This document shows, one piece after another, positions 53,401 to 61,358 of a stretch of 64,000 nucleotides of DNA. Each line of letters begins with the position of its first letter. Position 1 is the stretch's first letter. This DNA comes from an uncultured Alphaproteobacteria bacterium (GTDB lineage Bacteria > Pseudomonadota > Alphaproteobacteria > RF32 > CAG-239), in assembly GCA_910584385.1 (NCBI GenBank), contig CAJUAK010000003.1, forward strand, positions 1-64,000. The letters are read 5' to 3'. The position numbers and the translations under genes were made by a program. Below the pieces are notes generated by a model. The model ran no database searches. It was not told the DNA's origin and was given only the letters and a program-made list of their open reading frames with translations.

Positions 53401-54999
53401 ATTATCATTTATATCTTCACTTTCAAAAGGTGTAATTGAGCAGCAACGAATTTCTTTATTATAATTTGCGGAACAAGGCTGTTGAACATATCCAGAAGCG
53501 GTATAATCTAATGTTTTATTATGTAAATCTCCACCAGCTAAGGAGCAGGTTTGCCCTCCATCTTTTGACCAGAGATGATATCTCACACCGTCACTTAAAG
53601 TACATTCAAATCCCCCTTTCTCATAAGGAGATTTCTTTCCCTCTGATTTACACTTTGGCCAAATTTCTTTGCCATCACAATATGCTGTTGTTGCGTAGTC
53701 ACCCCATATTAATGGTATTCTTGCAGAAGTTTTTTTAATACAAATACCTGTAGGGACATCCGCAAAAGCAAGGGTTTCGATATGGGAGGTTTGGGCGGAA
53801 GCCATGTAAATTTTATTTTCTGCCGAAGCTTGGTTTTCGATATTGTCCTGGCAGGCTTCATTATCCGGATGGATATTGCCGCCGGGAACGGTATCATCCC
53901 GTTTTGAATCGCAAGAATCCAAGCAAAACTGGTTATAAACATTATCCGTGCCATTATGGTTATAATAGCATTTATACCCTTTCGGCGTTTGACTTGCCGT
54001 ACATTTTTTATATATGGGGCCGTTATCATCAGCGGCGCAGCTGCAAAATGAAATTATACGCAAAGCGCTCCCTGATTTTGACATACATTTTGTTTCATTC
54101 TGCCCATAGGGGCAAGAAACCGCCGCCATACCACTTTCAGAAGCATTTACAACAGAAGGGTATTCGCCCTGCAATGCCGCTAACTTTGCCTCGTCAACTT
54201 CTCCGCTGTCGGTTAAGGCATCTTGACGGAGAACATCTTTGCAATCTGGCAGGCAGTATTCATATTTATAAAAGTTTTCATTTACAGTATGGCTTAGCCC
54301 GGTCGAGGCGTCCAGCGCGGTTTGCGCATCCCAAGGGCAAGCTTTGAAACCGGCCGGATGCACTGCATAAGTTTTTTCATTACCGTCTTCTTTATAAGTT
54401 TCTGATTGGCAAATGAAACCATAGGAGCTTTCTGCCATCGTTTCAGAATAAAACCGGCGCGCATCAATATTTGTTTCGCTGCTGTCGCCTGCATAATATT
54501 TATATCTGGAGTTGCAGGTATAAGAATCATAAGGGGAGCCATTTAATTCGCATTGGCGCCAGGGAACGCTGCTTTGTGTTCCATCCCGCCCGTTTACGGA
54601 AAGCCGGTCGTTTTTTCCGCAGCCTTCATCGCCGGCGCAGGCAACATATTTGCCCAGGCAGGAACGCCCTGAGCCCGTACTGCCTGAACAGTCTTCGCTA
54701 TAATTATGCGGGCAATCGCAACGCCATGCATCTCCCATGCCGCAGCTTACCACTGAAAAAACCGCACCGGCCGGGTTTAAATCGCTATATTTGCTTTGGC
54801 AAAGGGCAGCAGCTTCAACTTTGGTCGCCGCTTCAACATAATAGTCGCCGCATCCAGTTACCGAATAAGTAGAATGCTTAGAGTTATTTGCAGGCGCCGT
54901 AAAAATCGTCTCTGTAATGGGCACAACGGCAGAACTGGCCGGATGCGCTTGCGCAAACACCAATATCGATAAGAATATTAGCAAACTATTCTTAAACAT
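47419..54999 (-). CDS. Giant secreted cysteine-rich repeat protein, 2526 aa
   Basis: An uninterrupted 2526-codon ORF. Residues 1-24 are a signal peptide (LLIFLSILVFAQAHPASSA). Cysteine is exceptionally abundant throughout. Roughly residues 520-1160 contain about eight modules with adjacent cysteines (for example KCCEF, KCCYF, LCCKF, PCCQF, TCCAF) each following a G-[FY]-C segment. Roughly 1160-2430 consists of 45-60 residue EGF-like modules with patterns such as VGKPCSLDGDNYYQSC and CxCPxxY. No membrane span, sorting motif or catalytic domain is visible at the C-terminus. Many disulfides are likely, so DsbA/DsbC-type folding is implied. I do not recognise a family; adhesion or a surface or spore-like coat is conceivable. 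Confidence 0.75.
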   Translation of the reverse strand: MFKNSLLIFLSILVFAQAHPASSAVVPITETIFTAPANNSKHSTYSVTGCGDYYVEAATKVEAAALCQSKYSDLNPAGAVFSVVSCGMGDAWRCDCPHNYSEDCSGSTGSGRSCLGKYVACAGDEGCGKNDRLSVNGRDGTQSSVPWRQCELNGSPYDSYTCNSRYKYYAGDSSETNIDARRFYSETMAESSYGFICQSETYKEDGNEKTYAVHPAGFKACPWDAQTALDASTGLSHTVNENFYKYEYCLPDCKDVLRQDALTDSGEVDEAKLAALQGEYPSVVNASESGMAAVSCPYGQNETKCMSKSGSALRIISFCSCAADDNGPIYKKCTASQTPKGYKCYYNHNGTDNVYNQFCLDSCDSKRDDTVPGGNIHPDNEACQDNIENQASAENKIYMASAQTSHIETLAFADVPTGICIKKTSARIPLIWGDYATTAYCDGKEIWPKCKSEGKKSPYEKGGFECTLSDGVRYHLWSKDGGQTCSLAGGDLHNKTLDYTASGYVQQPCSANYNKEIRCCSITPFESEDINDNHWRFCSPAYTWEGTLCTQKMAPSNGHFCATEDGYYVGSCDEAKGAKKCCEFASEFIDYEGEETCYDSWEEDPDNVGTGKCIEKAQPPFETGYYCADANGKWLNSCYTKDGVAVSYDTAGATKSAAKCCYFQENNYTSIQCSNNWKATSKEILNQCQDANNEDLSVLTPKSGQFCFNSANAQDKYVVADCNIASDFQACQSIIYGLCKLDIWGQRQCKVTIKSGDSEISKSYEVSLSKDSSLCQLNDKDNFTTLDGICQVAGYYETDCPANTTDSPLTVCCHVIDGRFQTGPYSYNLPSGDSGRLCSRSYTKAEGSSCKIQYIHKEGEFCARKVSEENGMLIGEYPVKYDESKITVPTYSCTDIPEDERLCCKFNADADSSSSCSTFIGNADTRDGKGSCSVIRTEAVPESGFYCVENGFVASNCKFDGTYKLNANQRCCYVEKGSTTPLEGSCQKRAQEVGNSIEIANTQKKCYPAFYQNEFDYYIFDENDEIVDELDGNEGRYAYTITDKGQKNPESKRQYGLVWQSYQSGYYRSYSANDNFYCNKASQRGTPTPCKTTDPCCQFSPLGDNCLEAGSFEIDSPAIGQCKSSKNWRADTYCANKDTHRMSETCTGDRITCCAFDKWLGTAKTKTSVENGVTVETYDCDDSFLPLSTSPKCIQSKDMDSACWDETNSKINKVCSCPTKQIICDALGNCKEIDGYKTSNECQDGESGIGHVCYYDQENKYQYCGIPCSSDSQESPLCEQTFQSVSVKVSETPKPEDIEIKSFVRHPVACGIAGASSTRYMCQCPVEFKTKEQGCTFCEVGEELIAVGETCNDKAGEWISESYKCDGRKVYSSESVCQQVDGASSHLCLYSDLSGPRAAAWYCKCPEGYRKLFPGEIGANPCTLESDNEEDWVYSELDIASDCSAVSLESDEALSDRPCKGIELNNQRTCIVRGASLAENKTKYICTYEACSGITADTQQKCQEHFGPLAASYECLNNNEKEIKYACGCKTKKEDHWDGQVVQDCYAQSMVPESVEEYCKLDSGKLLYASCIYRPCSNGALLSDNEEGCKDIAGTASVPVVCSLHGEKKYECQCDTSVYKTECIYPLAVPNGNPPYCLKNETKLYQFCERAPLEACGPDTTRTAEECVNRLGEGAEPHLCVDPQGNERYNCICKPGREYIYDEENCPIRMILTGKQCGGKYTGCECHPSYIYTSGSTVAGDDCPAGKGKCQQCTDGVVSGGSCRPFNADGTRSNTAYYAFCSCPEEYNQLCDGERFRGVGTPCQGKYRSCECAPDPLPENWTDYYYGCPSGLKPTGIVKDNGCGGRYYQCKESDCDWQHVKQCLGDFQEGVNGCQDNQGNVVNYKSCKCPDGWVKCSGDLIGVGKPCSLDGDNYYQSCVSKNECRNGEAEVCNDPLQVGVNMCTRNGQAYFEKCTCASGYNKICKDKEVGVGSACVLNGVSYYQSCTVPAASCTDKHREACADNQEKYAPCLTAEGNVNYKCRCPSNYSSCSSTSPAEDATSCYDSEKGTLYSKCVGNADCSEDEENIFKTCNAQQVGKGRSCTSADGSIKYAECQDTSDCKSNGYKYTCSGYNADALGTDWCIDSMGNKLFKECRCPVSYLQCPANTEKETACTPLNADGSSGRTVYASCTCESAYRETCDGNGQIPDSADDYCESQDSSGTKKSFYKGCKCLSEFNKTCDTTPSDSKAVCEQITYNGVNKVVTPKYSSCSCGETFKYKCDGTDPGDTAENAAKYSLGNGCTTSIDGKEVTLYEKCSCSSKYTVTCSDNIQPGADFCSENGNGTKKYTNGSCPCVDNGQCTYPYSLAEVENNCEFADNWVSCTKNCTYQSLYKCAIGKDMLNQYPYTEDNCKEPYELSGSKVFSVKNGSMNVTRYSACNCPAAYDKTESSCKNMRNDTTELKEGTLRCYRRSSTPNEEGNYTFYGDSCGPLLVQDTADICEDKKTKENKGKYCKVDAMSYSEDKCPGQAALVGAVNGEYKYITCL

Positions 55000-55023
55000 T
55001 CTAACTCACACTTAATTCATACT

Positions 55024-55058
55024 GCTATGCAGTATAACAATTTTACTTTTTTTGGCAA
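55024..55058 (-). promoter_or_regulatory. Promoter of the giant cysteine-rich gene
   Basis: On the minus strand TTGCCA (complement of 55053-55058), 16-bp A-rich spacer, TATACT (complement of 55031-55036). Predicted start is near 55024, about 25 nt before the ATG. Confidence 0.7.
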
Positions 55059-55108
55059 TTTTTTTTTATCCCTTGGGCAAAAAAATTTACTTTTTATTAA
55101 TTTCAGCA

Positions 55109-55312
55109 TCAAATCAGGCTTTGCTTCTCTTCTGATTGCAATTCTTTAATATAACTGCGAATATCATTTTCGCATGTGCCGCAACAAGTGGAACATCCTG
55201 TTTTTTCTTGGATCTGTTTAAAATCTTTGGCTCCGGATTCAAATGCTTTTCTGATTTCTTCGGCCGTAACATGCATGCAGTGGCAGAGCACCGTATTATC
55301 TTTTATATCCAT
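55109..55312 (-). CDS. BFD-type [2Fe-2S]-binding protein
   Basis: A 67-aa protein of the bacterioferritin-associated ferredoxin type. The cluster ligands are CHC near residue 10 and CSTC..C around residue 40, in LCHCMHVTAEEI and TGCSTCCGTC. BFD proteins donate electrons to free iron from bacterioferritin, or occur as domains in assimilation enzymes. No bfr gene is here. Translation starts after AAAAGGAG. One extra cysteine (residue 44) lies within the cluster site. Confidence 0.8.
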   Translation of the reverse strand: MDIKDNTVLCHCMHVTAEEIRKAFESGAKDFKQIQEKTGCSTCCGTCENDIRSYIKELQSEEKQSLI

Positions 55313-55653
55313 TTTTATCTCCTTTTTTAATATACTTTGTATATATGTTTACGCTGTGCCAAATAACACCGCCTGCTTCATAAAAAATATTCTATCTTTA
55401 AGCCCTCACATTTAAAGCGTGCTGTTTTTTCTATTGCTGGATTCTATTTTTTCTTACTTCGACGGCGCCGTCATATTCCAACTCATTGATTTTACATAAC
55501 TTCAAAACAAAGGCTTTAATTATGTCCTTCTTTTACTAACCAATTTCTACACCATGTACGATTTTTTCGATATCTGATATTGTTTTTTGCTGATATACTT
55601 TTTTAAAATGCATCACCATAATATAAGCAACAAATAAACACGGAGACATGATT
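55313..55653. other. Intergenic region between BFD gene and the 73-aa gene
   Basis: About 340 bp with no convincing gene. Its left part should hold the promoter of the leftward BFD gene, its right part the promoter of the rightward 73-aa gene. The right end (about 55551-55640) is similar to 56000-56070 before the second copy, both with TATACTTTTTT and ATAATATAAGC motifs, so the duplication includes regulatory DNA. A hydrophobic 60-codon minus-strand ORF overlaps here but is probably a shadow. Confidence 0.4.
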
Positions 55654-55875
55654 ATGAAAAATGATATCAGAGATACGAAAAATGACGTTATTGAAAGGAA
55701 TATTGTTTTAATCAGCAAAATCTATGAAAGCTTTGAAGTCTTGGAGGAAACCCTTGGAGGCCTTAAGCTTGAAGAACCCCTCTTTATTATTAACGCTGCA
55801 AAAAAATCTTTTGCAAACAGTGTTTATAACAGCATTAAAGGCAATGACCTTTATAAAGCGCATTTCAAAAATTAA
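55654..55875 (+). CDS. Small hypothetical protein, tandem paralog 1
   Basis: A 73-aa protein, probably helical and soluble: VIERNIVLISKIYESFEVLEETLG, then EEPLFIINAAKKSFANSVYN. It aligns without gaps to the 56085 gene with about 50 of 73 residues identical. Most of the differences are at the ends and at 46-49. ATG 55654 is preferred over 55648 because GGAG at 55642-55645 is then 8 nt away. Its own terminator follows. Function unknown; it lies next to the flagellar filament-junction genes. Confidence 0.65.
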   Translation: MKNDIRDTKNDVIERNIVLISKIYESFEVLEETLGGLKLEEPLFIINAAKKSFANSVYNSIKGNDLYKAHFKN

Positions 55876-55898
55876 AATTATTATCAATTTATCCCCTC

Positions 55899-55944
55899 AT
55901 CCTGAATATTTGCCTTCCCCCTCTTAAATATTCAGGATTTTTTT
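55899..55944 (+). terminator. Terminator of paralog 1
   Basis: Stem TCCTGAATATT / AATATTCAGGA with a pyrimidine-rich loop (TTCCCCCTC), followed by a T-run. The same hairpin recurs at 56329-56373. Confidence 0.85.
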
Positions 55945-56084
55945 ATATTCTAAAAACCGTCCATATAAAACAGATACTCAAGCATAGAGTGTACGAATTT
56001 TACGATAGCTGTTGCCGTTTTTTACTTATATACTTTTTTTGCGCCCCGTTTAATAATATAAGCATGACAACAAAGGAGGCTAAA

Positions 56085-56306
56085 ATGAAAAAAGATATGA
56101 GAGACGAAACAGATAACGTTATTGAAAGAAATATCGTTTTAATCGGCAAGATTTACGAAAGCTTTGAAGCTCTGGAAGAAACTCTCGGAACCCTCAAGCT
56201 TGAAGAACCTCTCTTTTTAACTTATGTTGCCAAAAAAGCTTTCGCAAACAGCGTTTACAACAACCTCAAAAACGATAACACATACAAGACTAGGTTTAAT
56301 AACTAA
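56085..56306 (+). CDS. Small hypothetical protein, tandem paralog 2
   Basis: A 73-aa paralog of the 55654 product with the same helical pattern (VIERNIVLIGKIYESFEALEETLG). AAAGGAGG at 56072-56079 lies 5 nt before ATG 56085; the frame is open to 55989 without support. Its leader and terminator are also copies, so the unit of duplication is about 430 bp including regulatory DNA. It faces the end of flgL. Role unknown; conservation of the core argues both copies are used. Confidence 0.68.
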   Translation: MKKDMRDETDNVIERNIVLIGKIYESFEALEETLGTLKLEEPLFLTYVAKKAFANSVYNNLKNDNTYKTRFNN

Positions 56307-56328
56307 AAAATGACTATTTTACTCCCTG

Positions 56329-56373
56329 TCCTGAATATTCTCTTCCCCCTCTTTGAATATTCAGGATTTTTTT
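56329..56373 (+). terminator. Terminator of paralog 2
   Basis: Stem TCCTGAATATTC / GAATATTCAGGA with loop TCTTCCCCCTCTTT-like, then a T-run. It ends 2 bp before the flgL stop on the other strand. Confidence 0.85.
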
Positions 56374-56374
56374 A

Positions 56375-58327
56375 TTACTTCATATAGTTCAACAAAGACG
56401 CATTTAAGGCTTGTTGTAAAGCGGCATATGAACTATTTAGCGTGTTATAAGCCATTATTGCCTTGGTCAAAGCCTCTTCCCTGTTAACATTCTTAAGCGA
56501 ATCGACACTATTTTCCAGATTTGTTTTAACCTGAGTCAAATTATCATTGGCATTGTTCAAAACAATATAGTTAGAATTTATTTTCGCCTGAATGGTATAT
56601 AAATCGGCATTTTTTCCTTCCGCGTTTTTACCGCCGTTAAAAATACCTTCGCTTACCAAATCCAATGCCTCGTTTATTCTGTCAACGACTGTCTGCGGAT
56701 CTATTAAGCTGTCCAAATCATCCGCAGGGTCTCTTGTGTCGACCAAATTGCCCTGAGCGATGGTTCCCAAAGCTCTGAACAATTTTTCAAAGGCCGGGTC
56801 TTTGGCATTGATATCCATCGTTACCGACTGGTTTTCGGTTATCATTCTTTCTGTCGACAAATCTCCGCCGCGGTAATAAGATTCGGCGCTCATTTCCCAG
56901 TTAGGAGAATCAATTGTAATATCAATCCAGCGGTCAGGATTCATCGTTACATAAAGCTCTTTGCCATCTGCGCTGACGCCGGTTACCTGGACATTTTCAG
57001 CAATATTCCGGTTTATATCCTGAAAACCGTTCATGTTTATAACTGCCCCCACCGGAAAAGAAGTGCTGAAAGTTACATTATTTGTAACGCCGCCGTCGGT
57101 ATATTCCCCATTGGGAAGTGTCGGGTCAGCCTGAGGGCGAATCGGCGTTTTTTCATCGAAAGTTATTGTCCGCCCGTCTTCTGAAACAGATTTTATGATA
57201 TAAGCACCGTTTTTATCATCTCCGGCATTATTAATCACCAGCGTATCTCCGGCGCTCAAAGAATTGAAGGCTCCGTATTCCTGCGCATAAATTGTGTTAT
57301 TCGCCGCATCAAAAGTGATGTCTCCGGTTGTTTTTTCATTAGCCTTCACGGCTTCTTTTAAGAAAGCTCCGGCATTTTCTGCGGTAATAACGCCATGGTT
57401 ACCGCCTTCAGGCGCTGTGCTAAGCGTTATTTTTCCGGTCTCGCGGGAAGTAACATTCCGGTTGCTCAAATTGGCACTGGTATTTTGCGGGTATTGGATA
57501 TTTATTCCGTCATAATAGCTCTGGAACTCTTCCAATGTGTTAAACGGGAAGCTGATGGGCGCCTGTGAGGAAACGCCGCCGCCAAATATATATTTCCCGT
57601 TAACATATGTGTTTAAGCTGTCCGCAATCATTTTCATTGCCGAAAAGGCGCTGGTTTGCAACTGCTGCATATTAAGGTACTGGTCTTTGCCCATGATATG
57701 CGGTTCTCCCGTTGCCACATTTGGCGAATCCAAAACCGTCGATGTGCCGTTTACCGTATACAGCGGAAAAGTAAACTTGTTCCCTTCAAAAGCAAAATCC
57801 GGATTATCTGCCGAAAATTTCTGCTTTAAAGCTTCAACAACTTCCGTACCATAATCATCTGAATTCGGATCAAGAGCGCCGATATCAATATTTGTATCCA
57901 ACGCGGCGTCTGCTGCAAAAGTATATTGCGTCCCGTTTAAGGTCAAAGTCTTCCCGATCAGGCTTTCGCCTTTGCTAAAGACGAGCTCGCCTCCTGTATA
58001 ATCCGGGGTAATGTTCGGCAAATCCTGGCCGCTGAAATCATTTAGAATCGATTTGAAATCATTAATCGACTTGTCAATCGCTTCCACAGAAGTATTTAAC
58101 GCTTTTATCTCGACTTCCAGAATTTTGTTATTTTCCATAAAGTTGCTGGTAACGCCCAGAGCGGCCTCCAGATTGACAATGTTATAGGCACTCATGCCAT
58201 AACCTGAATAATTCGGCGCTTTCAAGCCTGTTGTAGCCTGGAATGTATATAAATCAAGCTGATATTGGTTATTTAACGTGTGCCGCGTTAAATTCATCTG
58301 ACTCGCATAAGTGGGAACCCTAACCAT
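56375..58327 (-). CDS. flgL: Flagellar hook-filament junction protein FlgL
   Basis: A 650-aa protein. The conserved ends are clear: MVRVPTYASQMNLTRHTLNN at the N-terminus and ALTKAIMAYNTLNSSYAALQ near the C-terminus, which form the D0/D1 coiled coil. The middle is much longer than in enterobacterial FlgL (about 317 aa), so an additional surface-exposed domain is likely. ATG 58327 lies 6 nt after AGGAGG (complement of 58334-58339). It follows flgK by 10 nt. Confidence 0.88.
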   Translation of the reverse strand: MVRVPTYASQMNLTRHTLNNQYQLDLYTFQATTGLKAPNYSGYGMSAYNIVNLEAALGVTSNFMENNKILEVEIKALNTSVEAIDKSINDFKSILNDFSGQDLPNITPDYTGGELVFSKGESLIGKTLTLNGTQYTFAADAALDTNIDIGALDPNSDDYGTEVVEALKQKFSADNPDFAFEGNKFTFPLYTVNGTSTVLDSPNVATGEPHIMGKDQYLNMQQLQTSAFSAMKMIADSLNTYVNGKYIFGGGVSSQAPISFPFNTLEEFQSYYDGINIQYPQNTSANLSNRNVTSRETGKITLSTAPEGGNHGVITAENAGAFLKEAVKANEKTTGDITFDAANNTIYAQEYGAFNSLSAGDTLVINNAGDDKNGAYIIKSVSEDGRTITFDEKTPIRPQADPTLPNGEYTDGGVTNNVTFSTSFPVGAVINMNGFQDINRNIAENVQVTGVSADGKELYVTMNPDRWIDITIDSPNWEMSAESYYRGGDLSTERMITENQSVTMDINAKDPAFEKLFRALGTIAQGNLVDTRDPADDLDSLIDPQTVVDRINEALDLVSEGIFNGGKNAEGKNADLYTIQAKINSNYIVLNNANDNLTQVKTNLENSVDSLKNVNREEALTKAIMAYNTLNSSYAALQQALNASLLNYMK

Positions 58328-58337
58328 CATACACCTC

Positions 58338-60521
58338 CTATACAATGCTCATGAGCATATCTAAAATTTCTTTTGCCGCCGTAAATGTTTTTGCGCAAGC
58401 GGCGTAAGTTTGCTGGTAGATTATCATTTGAGACAATTCTTCATCAATATCGACGCCGCTGACCTGCGCTTCCTTTAATGAAATTGAATAAGTCAACTCC
58501 TCCTGATAAGCCAACGCGCTCTGCGCATTGCTGGTTTGCGACGCAATGTTTCCCACAAAAGTGGATGCATAGTTGCCTAATGTTGTTTTGGTGGATGCGA
58601 TTGTTCCCGCCTGCCCAAAATCAACTGTTGTGGTAAAGACTTTTGCCATATCGTTTGCAATATTATTTGAAGACGGATTCATCTGATATTCGCCGCTGTC
58701 CGGGTTAAATTCCGGCGTGCCTGAGGATATCAGGCTCGGATTAAGCTGCAAGTCCTCCCGAACGCCGATATTTCCGGATACGCTGGTATAAGACGGATTT
58801 AAGCCAATCCGGTTAATCAGCGTTGATGCGTTGGCAACTCCCGGATTTTCGGTTATTTCCATTTGTCCGCCGGTATTATTGATAATCCTCAGCATATACC
58901 CGCTTCCATTCGGAACCAAAGAAGCAACAATATTCTGGTTTAAATCTTCATTAGAATTTATTTTATTTACAATATCCTGCAAACTATCGGTGCTGGTTAT
59001 GGTTATGCTTCCGGCGATGCCTCCGGCTTCCTCCGTGGAAAACTGCCAGATAACCGGATTTCCATGGACGCCTAAATTTGCATTTTTGCTCAGGACTTTA
59101 GAATCATAAACATATTCAGAATCGCTTACAAAAAAGTCGTTTAGCCCTAAAAAGCTTGAAAATCCTTCGAATTCCCGGTTGTAATAATCATCTCCCGTGG
59201 CATCAAAACTGACTGTTACATCCTGCTGGGCGCTTCCCGGCGTGGACGATGCCTCATCCATAATTGAAATGGTATATTCGCTGTTTTTGGTATCAATATA
59301 AAAATGTCCGCTCTTATCTACCCCGACAACGGCATCCGTTAATCCGGGACCGCTCGGCGAACGCAGCCAGTCTTGAATAGTTGATGCAAGATTGTCAACC
59401 GTATCCCCGTCATCGGGAAAACCCATGCCGCCCAGCAAAGTTGTCGAACTAACCTCTTTGCCATCCTTGTCAAAAATTGTAAAACGCACATCGCCATTGC
59501 TTATTTTGACTTGCTGGCGCGCCGAATTTACAAATTCTCTGGTTCCGCTCAACTCATAAGGCATCGAAGGGTATGCCGTTCCGCGGTTGTGTATCTGGTT
59601 GACAGAGTCTTGAAGATTCCCTGCCAATTGGTCAAGCTGTGTCTGCAATGAGGGCAGAATTTCATCACGGACTTCGATCAGCCCCTTTAGCTCGCCATCT
59701 TTTATTTTAGAAGTGATATCAACACCGTCAACATAAATCCCGTTAATTCCGCCGCCGGCATAAGATATTGTCGGGCTGGCCTGCGCAATGGCGCCATGCG
59801 TCAAATAATGCGGGTCTTTATCAAGAAGCGTCATGCCGCTGCTTTGAATAACAATTTCGCCGTTATTGCGTTCAAAATAAGAAATGTCCAACATTTCGCT
59901 TAAATCGCGCAGGGCGGCATCGCGCTGGTCAAGCAAGTCGGCTTTTCCATCATAGCCCAATACCGTATATTTTACGATATCATCATTTAATTCATCAATC
60001 GTCTGCAGGGTTTTATTGATTTTCTGAACCGCATTTTCGACATCGACATCAGCATCGCCGCGCAGCTTTTGTATTTCCGTCGTGAGGGAGTTCAACCTTC
60101 CTGCAAGGCTTTGCGCCGTGTTTAACAATCCATAACGCCCTGAAGCCGATGTTACATCCGCGGCAAAAGTATCAAAAGCCGTTTGCAGGCTTGCCACATT
60201 GGCAGCAATTGAATTATTGCTGGAAGGCGTTCCAAGCAGAAGTTCTGTTTTGCTTAAATAATCATGCTGCGCGCTTAAATTTTTCTGTTGCGAATTTGCC
60301 GCCAGATAGCTTTTTAACAAGCCCTCATCAACTTTACGCCCGATTTCGCCTAATTCCACGCCACAGCTATAGCCGGCCAGAACCAGATTGTTTTGCTGGG
60401 CAACTTTTCTGGTGTAATTTGGCGTATCAACATTCGCAATATTTTGGCTGACAAGCCCTAATTGGCTTTGAGCCACTTTCATTCCGCTTATCGATGTTTG
60501 TAATCCTGCTAATAATGACAT
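58338..60521 (-). CDS. flgK: Flagellar hook-associated protein FlgK
   Basis: A 727-aa hook-filament junction protein. The start LLAGLQTSISGMKVAQSQLG followed by NIANVDTPNYTRK is the flagellar rod/hook signature, and the C-terminal helix (MIIYQQTYAACAKTFTAAKE) completes D0. The central 450 residues are variable and beta-rich. It caps the hook before FlgL. It lies 12 nt from the FlgN-like gene. Confidence 0.95.
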   Translation of the reverse strand: MSLLAGLQTSISGMKVAQSQLGLVSQNIANVDTPNYTRKVAQQNNLVLAGYSCGVELGEIGRKVDEGLLKSYLAANSQQKNLSAQHDYLSKTELLLGTPSSNNSIAANVASLQTAFDTFAADVTSASGRYGLLNTAQSLAGRLNSLTTEIQKLRGDADVDVENAVQKINKTLQTIDELNDDIVKYTVLGYDGKADLLDQRDAALRDLSEMLDISYFERNNGEIVIQSSGMTLLDKDPHYLTHGAIAQASPTISYAGGGINGIYVDGVDITSKIKDGELKGLIEVRDEILPSLQTQLDQLAGNLQDSVNQIHNRGTAYPSMPYELSGTREFVNSARQQVKISNGDVRFTIFDKDGKEVSSTTLLGGMGFPDDGDTVDNLASTIQDWLRSPSGPGLTDAVVGVDKSGHFYIDTKNSEYTISIMDEASSTPGSAQQDVTVSFDATGDDYYNREFEGFSSFLGLNDFFVSDSEYVYDSKVLSKNANLGVHGNPVIWQFSTEEAGGIAGSITITSTDSLQDIVNKINSNEDLNQNIVASLVPNGSGYMLRIINNTGGQMEITENPGVANASTLINRIGLNPSYTSVSGNIGVREDLQLNPSLISSGTPEFNPDSGEYQMNPSSNNIANDMAKVFTTTVDFGQAGTIASTKTTLGNYASTFVGNIASQTSNAQSALAYQEELTYSISLKEAQVSGVDIDEELSQMIIYQQTYAACAKTFTAAKEILDMLMSIV

Positions 60522-60533
60522 GCTTCTGCCCTC

Positions 60534-60986
60534 CTAAAGCGTCCGGTTGATTGCCAGCGCATTATGATTATTATCCAACGGCGAATAGGCGCCGCTCGCC
60601 CCGTATGATGTGGAACGGCTGTTATTGGTCGCTTTCGCTATGCGGATAATCGTATCCAAAACATTTTGGCTGGTTTCCATTCTGGTCTTTAACAAAATAT
60701 CATTTTCTTTAAGCTTTTCCTCAAGCGCGAGGGATAAATCCTTTAAATTATTTCTGGTCTCTTCCGGGAGCTCTTTTAATGAATCGCGGTTTTTAATAAG
60801 ATAGGCGGTCAAATTGCGATAGGAGCTGACCAGCTTTATTTTATTTTCATAAAGCTTTTCAACCATATCCGTGTCTAATTTGCGCAAAGCTGCGTTTTCC
60901 GCATCCAGCACCTCAGAAAAACGTGCCACGATATCAATAAAATCATGAACTTTTTTAACTGTTTCATTATTTTCATTTATTTCCAT
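60534..60986 (-). CDS. FlgN-like export chaperone
   Basis: A 150-aa helical protein. It has the long coiled-coil pattern of FlgN (VARFSEVLDAENAALRKLD, LKDLSLALEEKLKENDILLK), and its C-terminal tail YSPLDNNHNALAINRTL is usual for alphaproteobacterial versions. FlgN binds FlgK and FlgL before export; placement just before flgK supports that. It overlaps the rod-binding gene by 10 nt. Confidence 0.75.
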   Translation of the reverse strand: MEINENNETVKKVHDFIDIVARFSEVLDAENAALRKLDTDMVEKLYENKIKLVSSYRNLTAYLIKNRDSLKELPEETRNNLKDLSLALEEKLKENDILLKTRMETSQNVLDTIIRIAKATNNSRSTSYGASGAYSPLDNNHNALAINRTL

Positions 60987-61357
60987 GACGCCATCCTCCC
61001 TTCTGCTTCAATATATCCTTTGCTGTCCATTTCCTGCATTTCCAAAATGGAAGACATTACATAATCTTTTACGCCAATTCCGCCGCTTTGAGCCATCGCT
61101 TTGCCATATTCGTCAAGCAACATGGAACGGTATATTTTTTCTGCATTTCCGCCGCCAAACAAGCCATCTGTCGATATGCCTTCAAACATTGACTCCATCA
61201 TCCGGCTCAGGAAAAAAGCTTCAAAACTGGTAGCGGTTTCTTCAATTTGCGCTTGCAGCTTTTTATCCTGCAATGAGGATAGTTTTTGAGATGCGGCAGA
61301 CTGCGCCGGCATCTGCCAGCGTATATCCGCAATATTATTTTCCAGCCCCGTATTCAT
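60977..61357 (-). CDS. Rod-binding protein (FlgJ N-terminal type)
   Basis: A 126-aa protein with the rod-binding domain: EETATSFEAFFLSRMMESMF followed by LFGGGNAEKIYRSMLLDEYGKAMAQSGGIG. It lacks the muramidase domain found in E. coli FlgJ, as is normal in alphaproteobacteria, where the separate enzyme is encoded elsewhere. It should cap the growing rod in the periplasm. It overlaps the FlgN-like gene by 10 nt. Confidence 0.88.
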   Translation of the reverse strand: MNTGLENNIADIRWQMPAQSAASQKLSSLQDKKLQAQIEETATSFEAFFLSRMMESMFEGISTDGLFGGGNAEKIYRSMLLDEYGKAMAQSGGIGVKDYVMSSILEMQEMDSKGYIEAEGRMASWK

Positions 61358-61358
61358 C

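Noticed and set aside
48279..54542. Numerous short ORFs on both strands within the giant gene
   Set aside because: They are shadows of a cysteine-codon-rich frame, with no ribosome sites, and the main frame is continuous with a signal peptide.
55560..55620. Sigma28-like flagellar promoter before the 73-aa gene (GCTGATAT)
   Set aside because: No TAAA-type -35 at the needed distance, and the second copy does not conserve the box.
55536..55718. Minus-strand 60-codon hydrophobic ORF opposite the first 73-aa gene
   Set aside because: It overlaps the well supported plus-strand gene and its promoter and has no ribosome site; AT-rich sequence easily yields hydrophobic frames.
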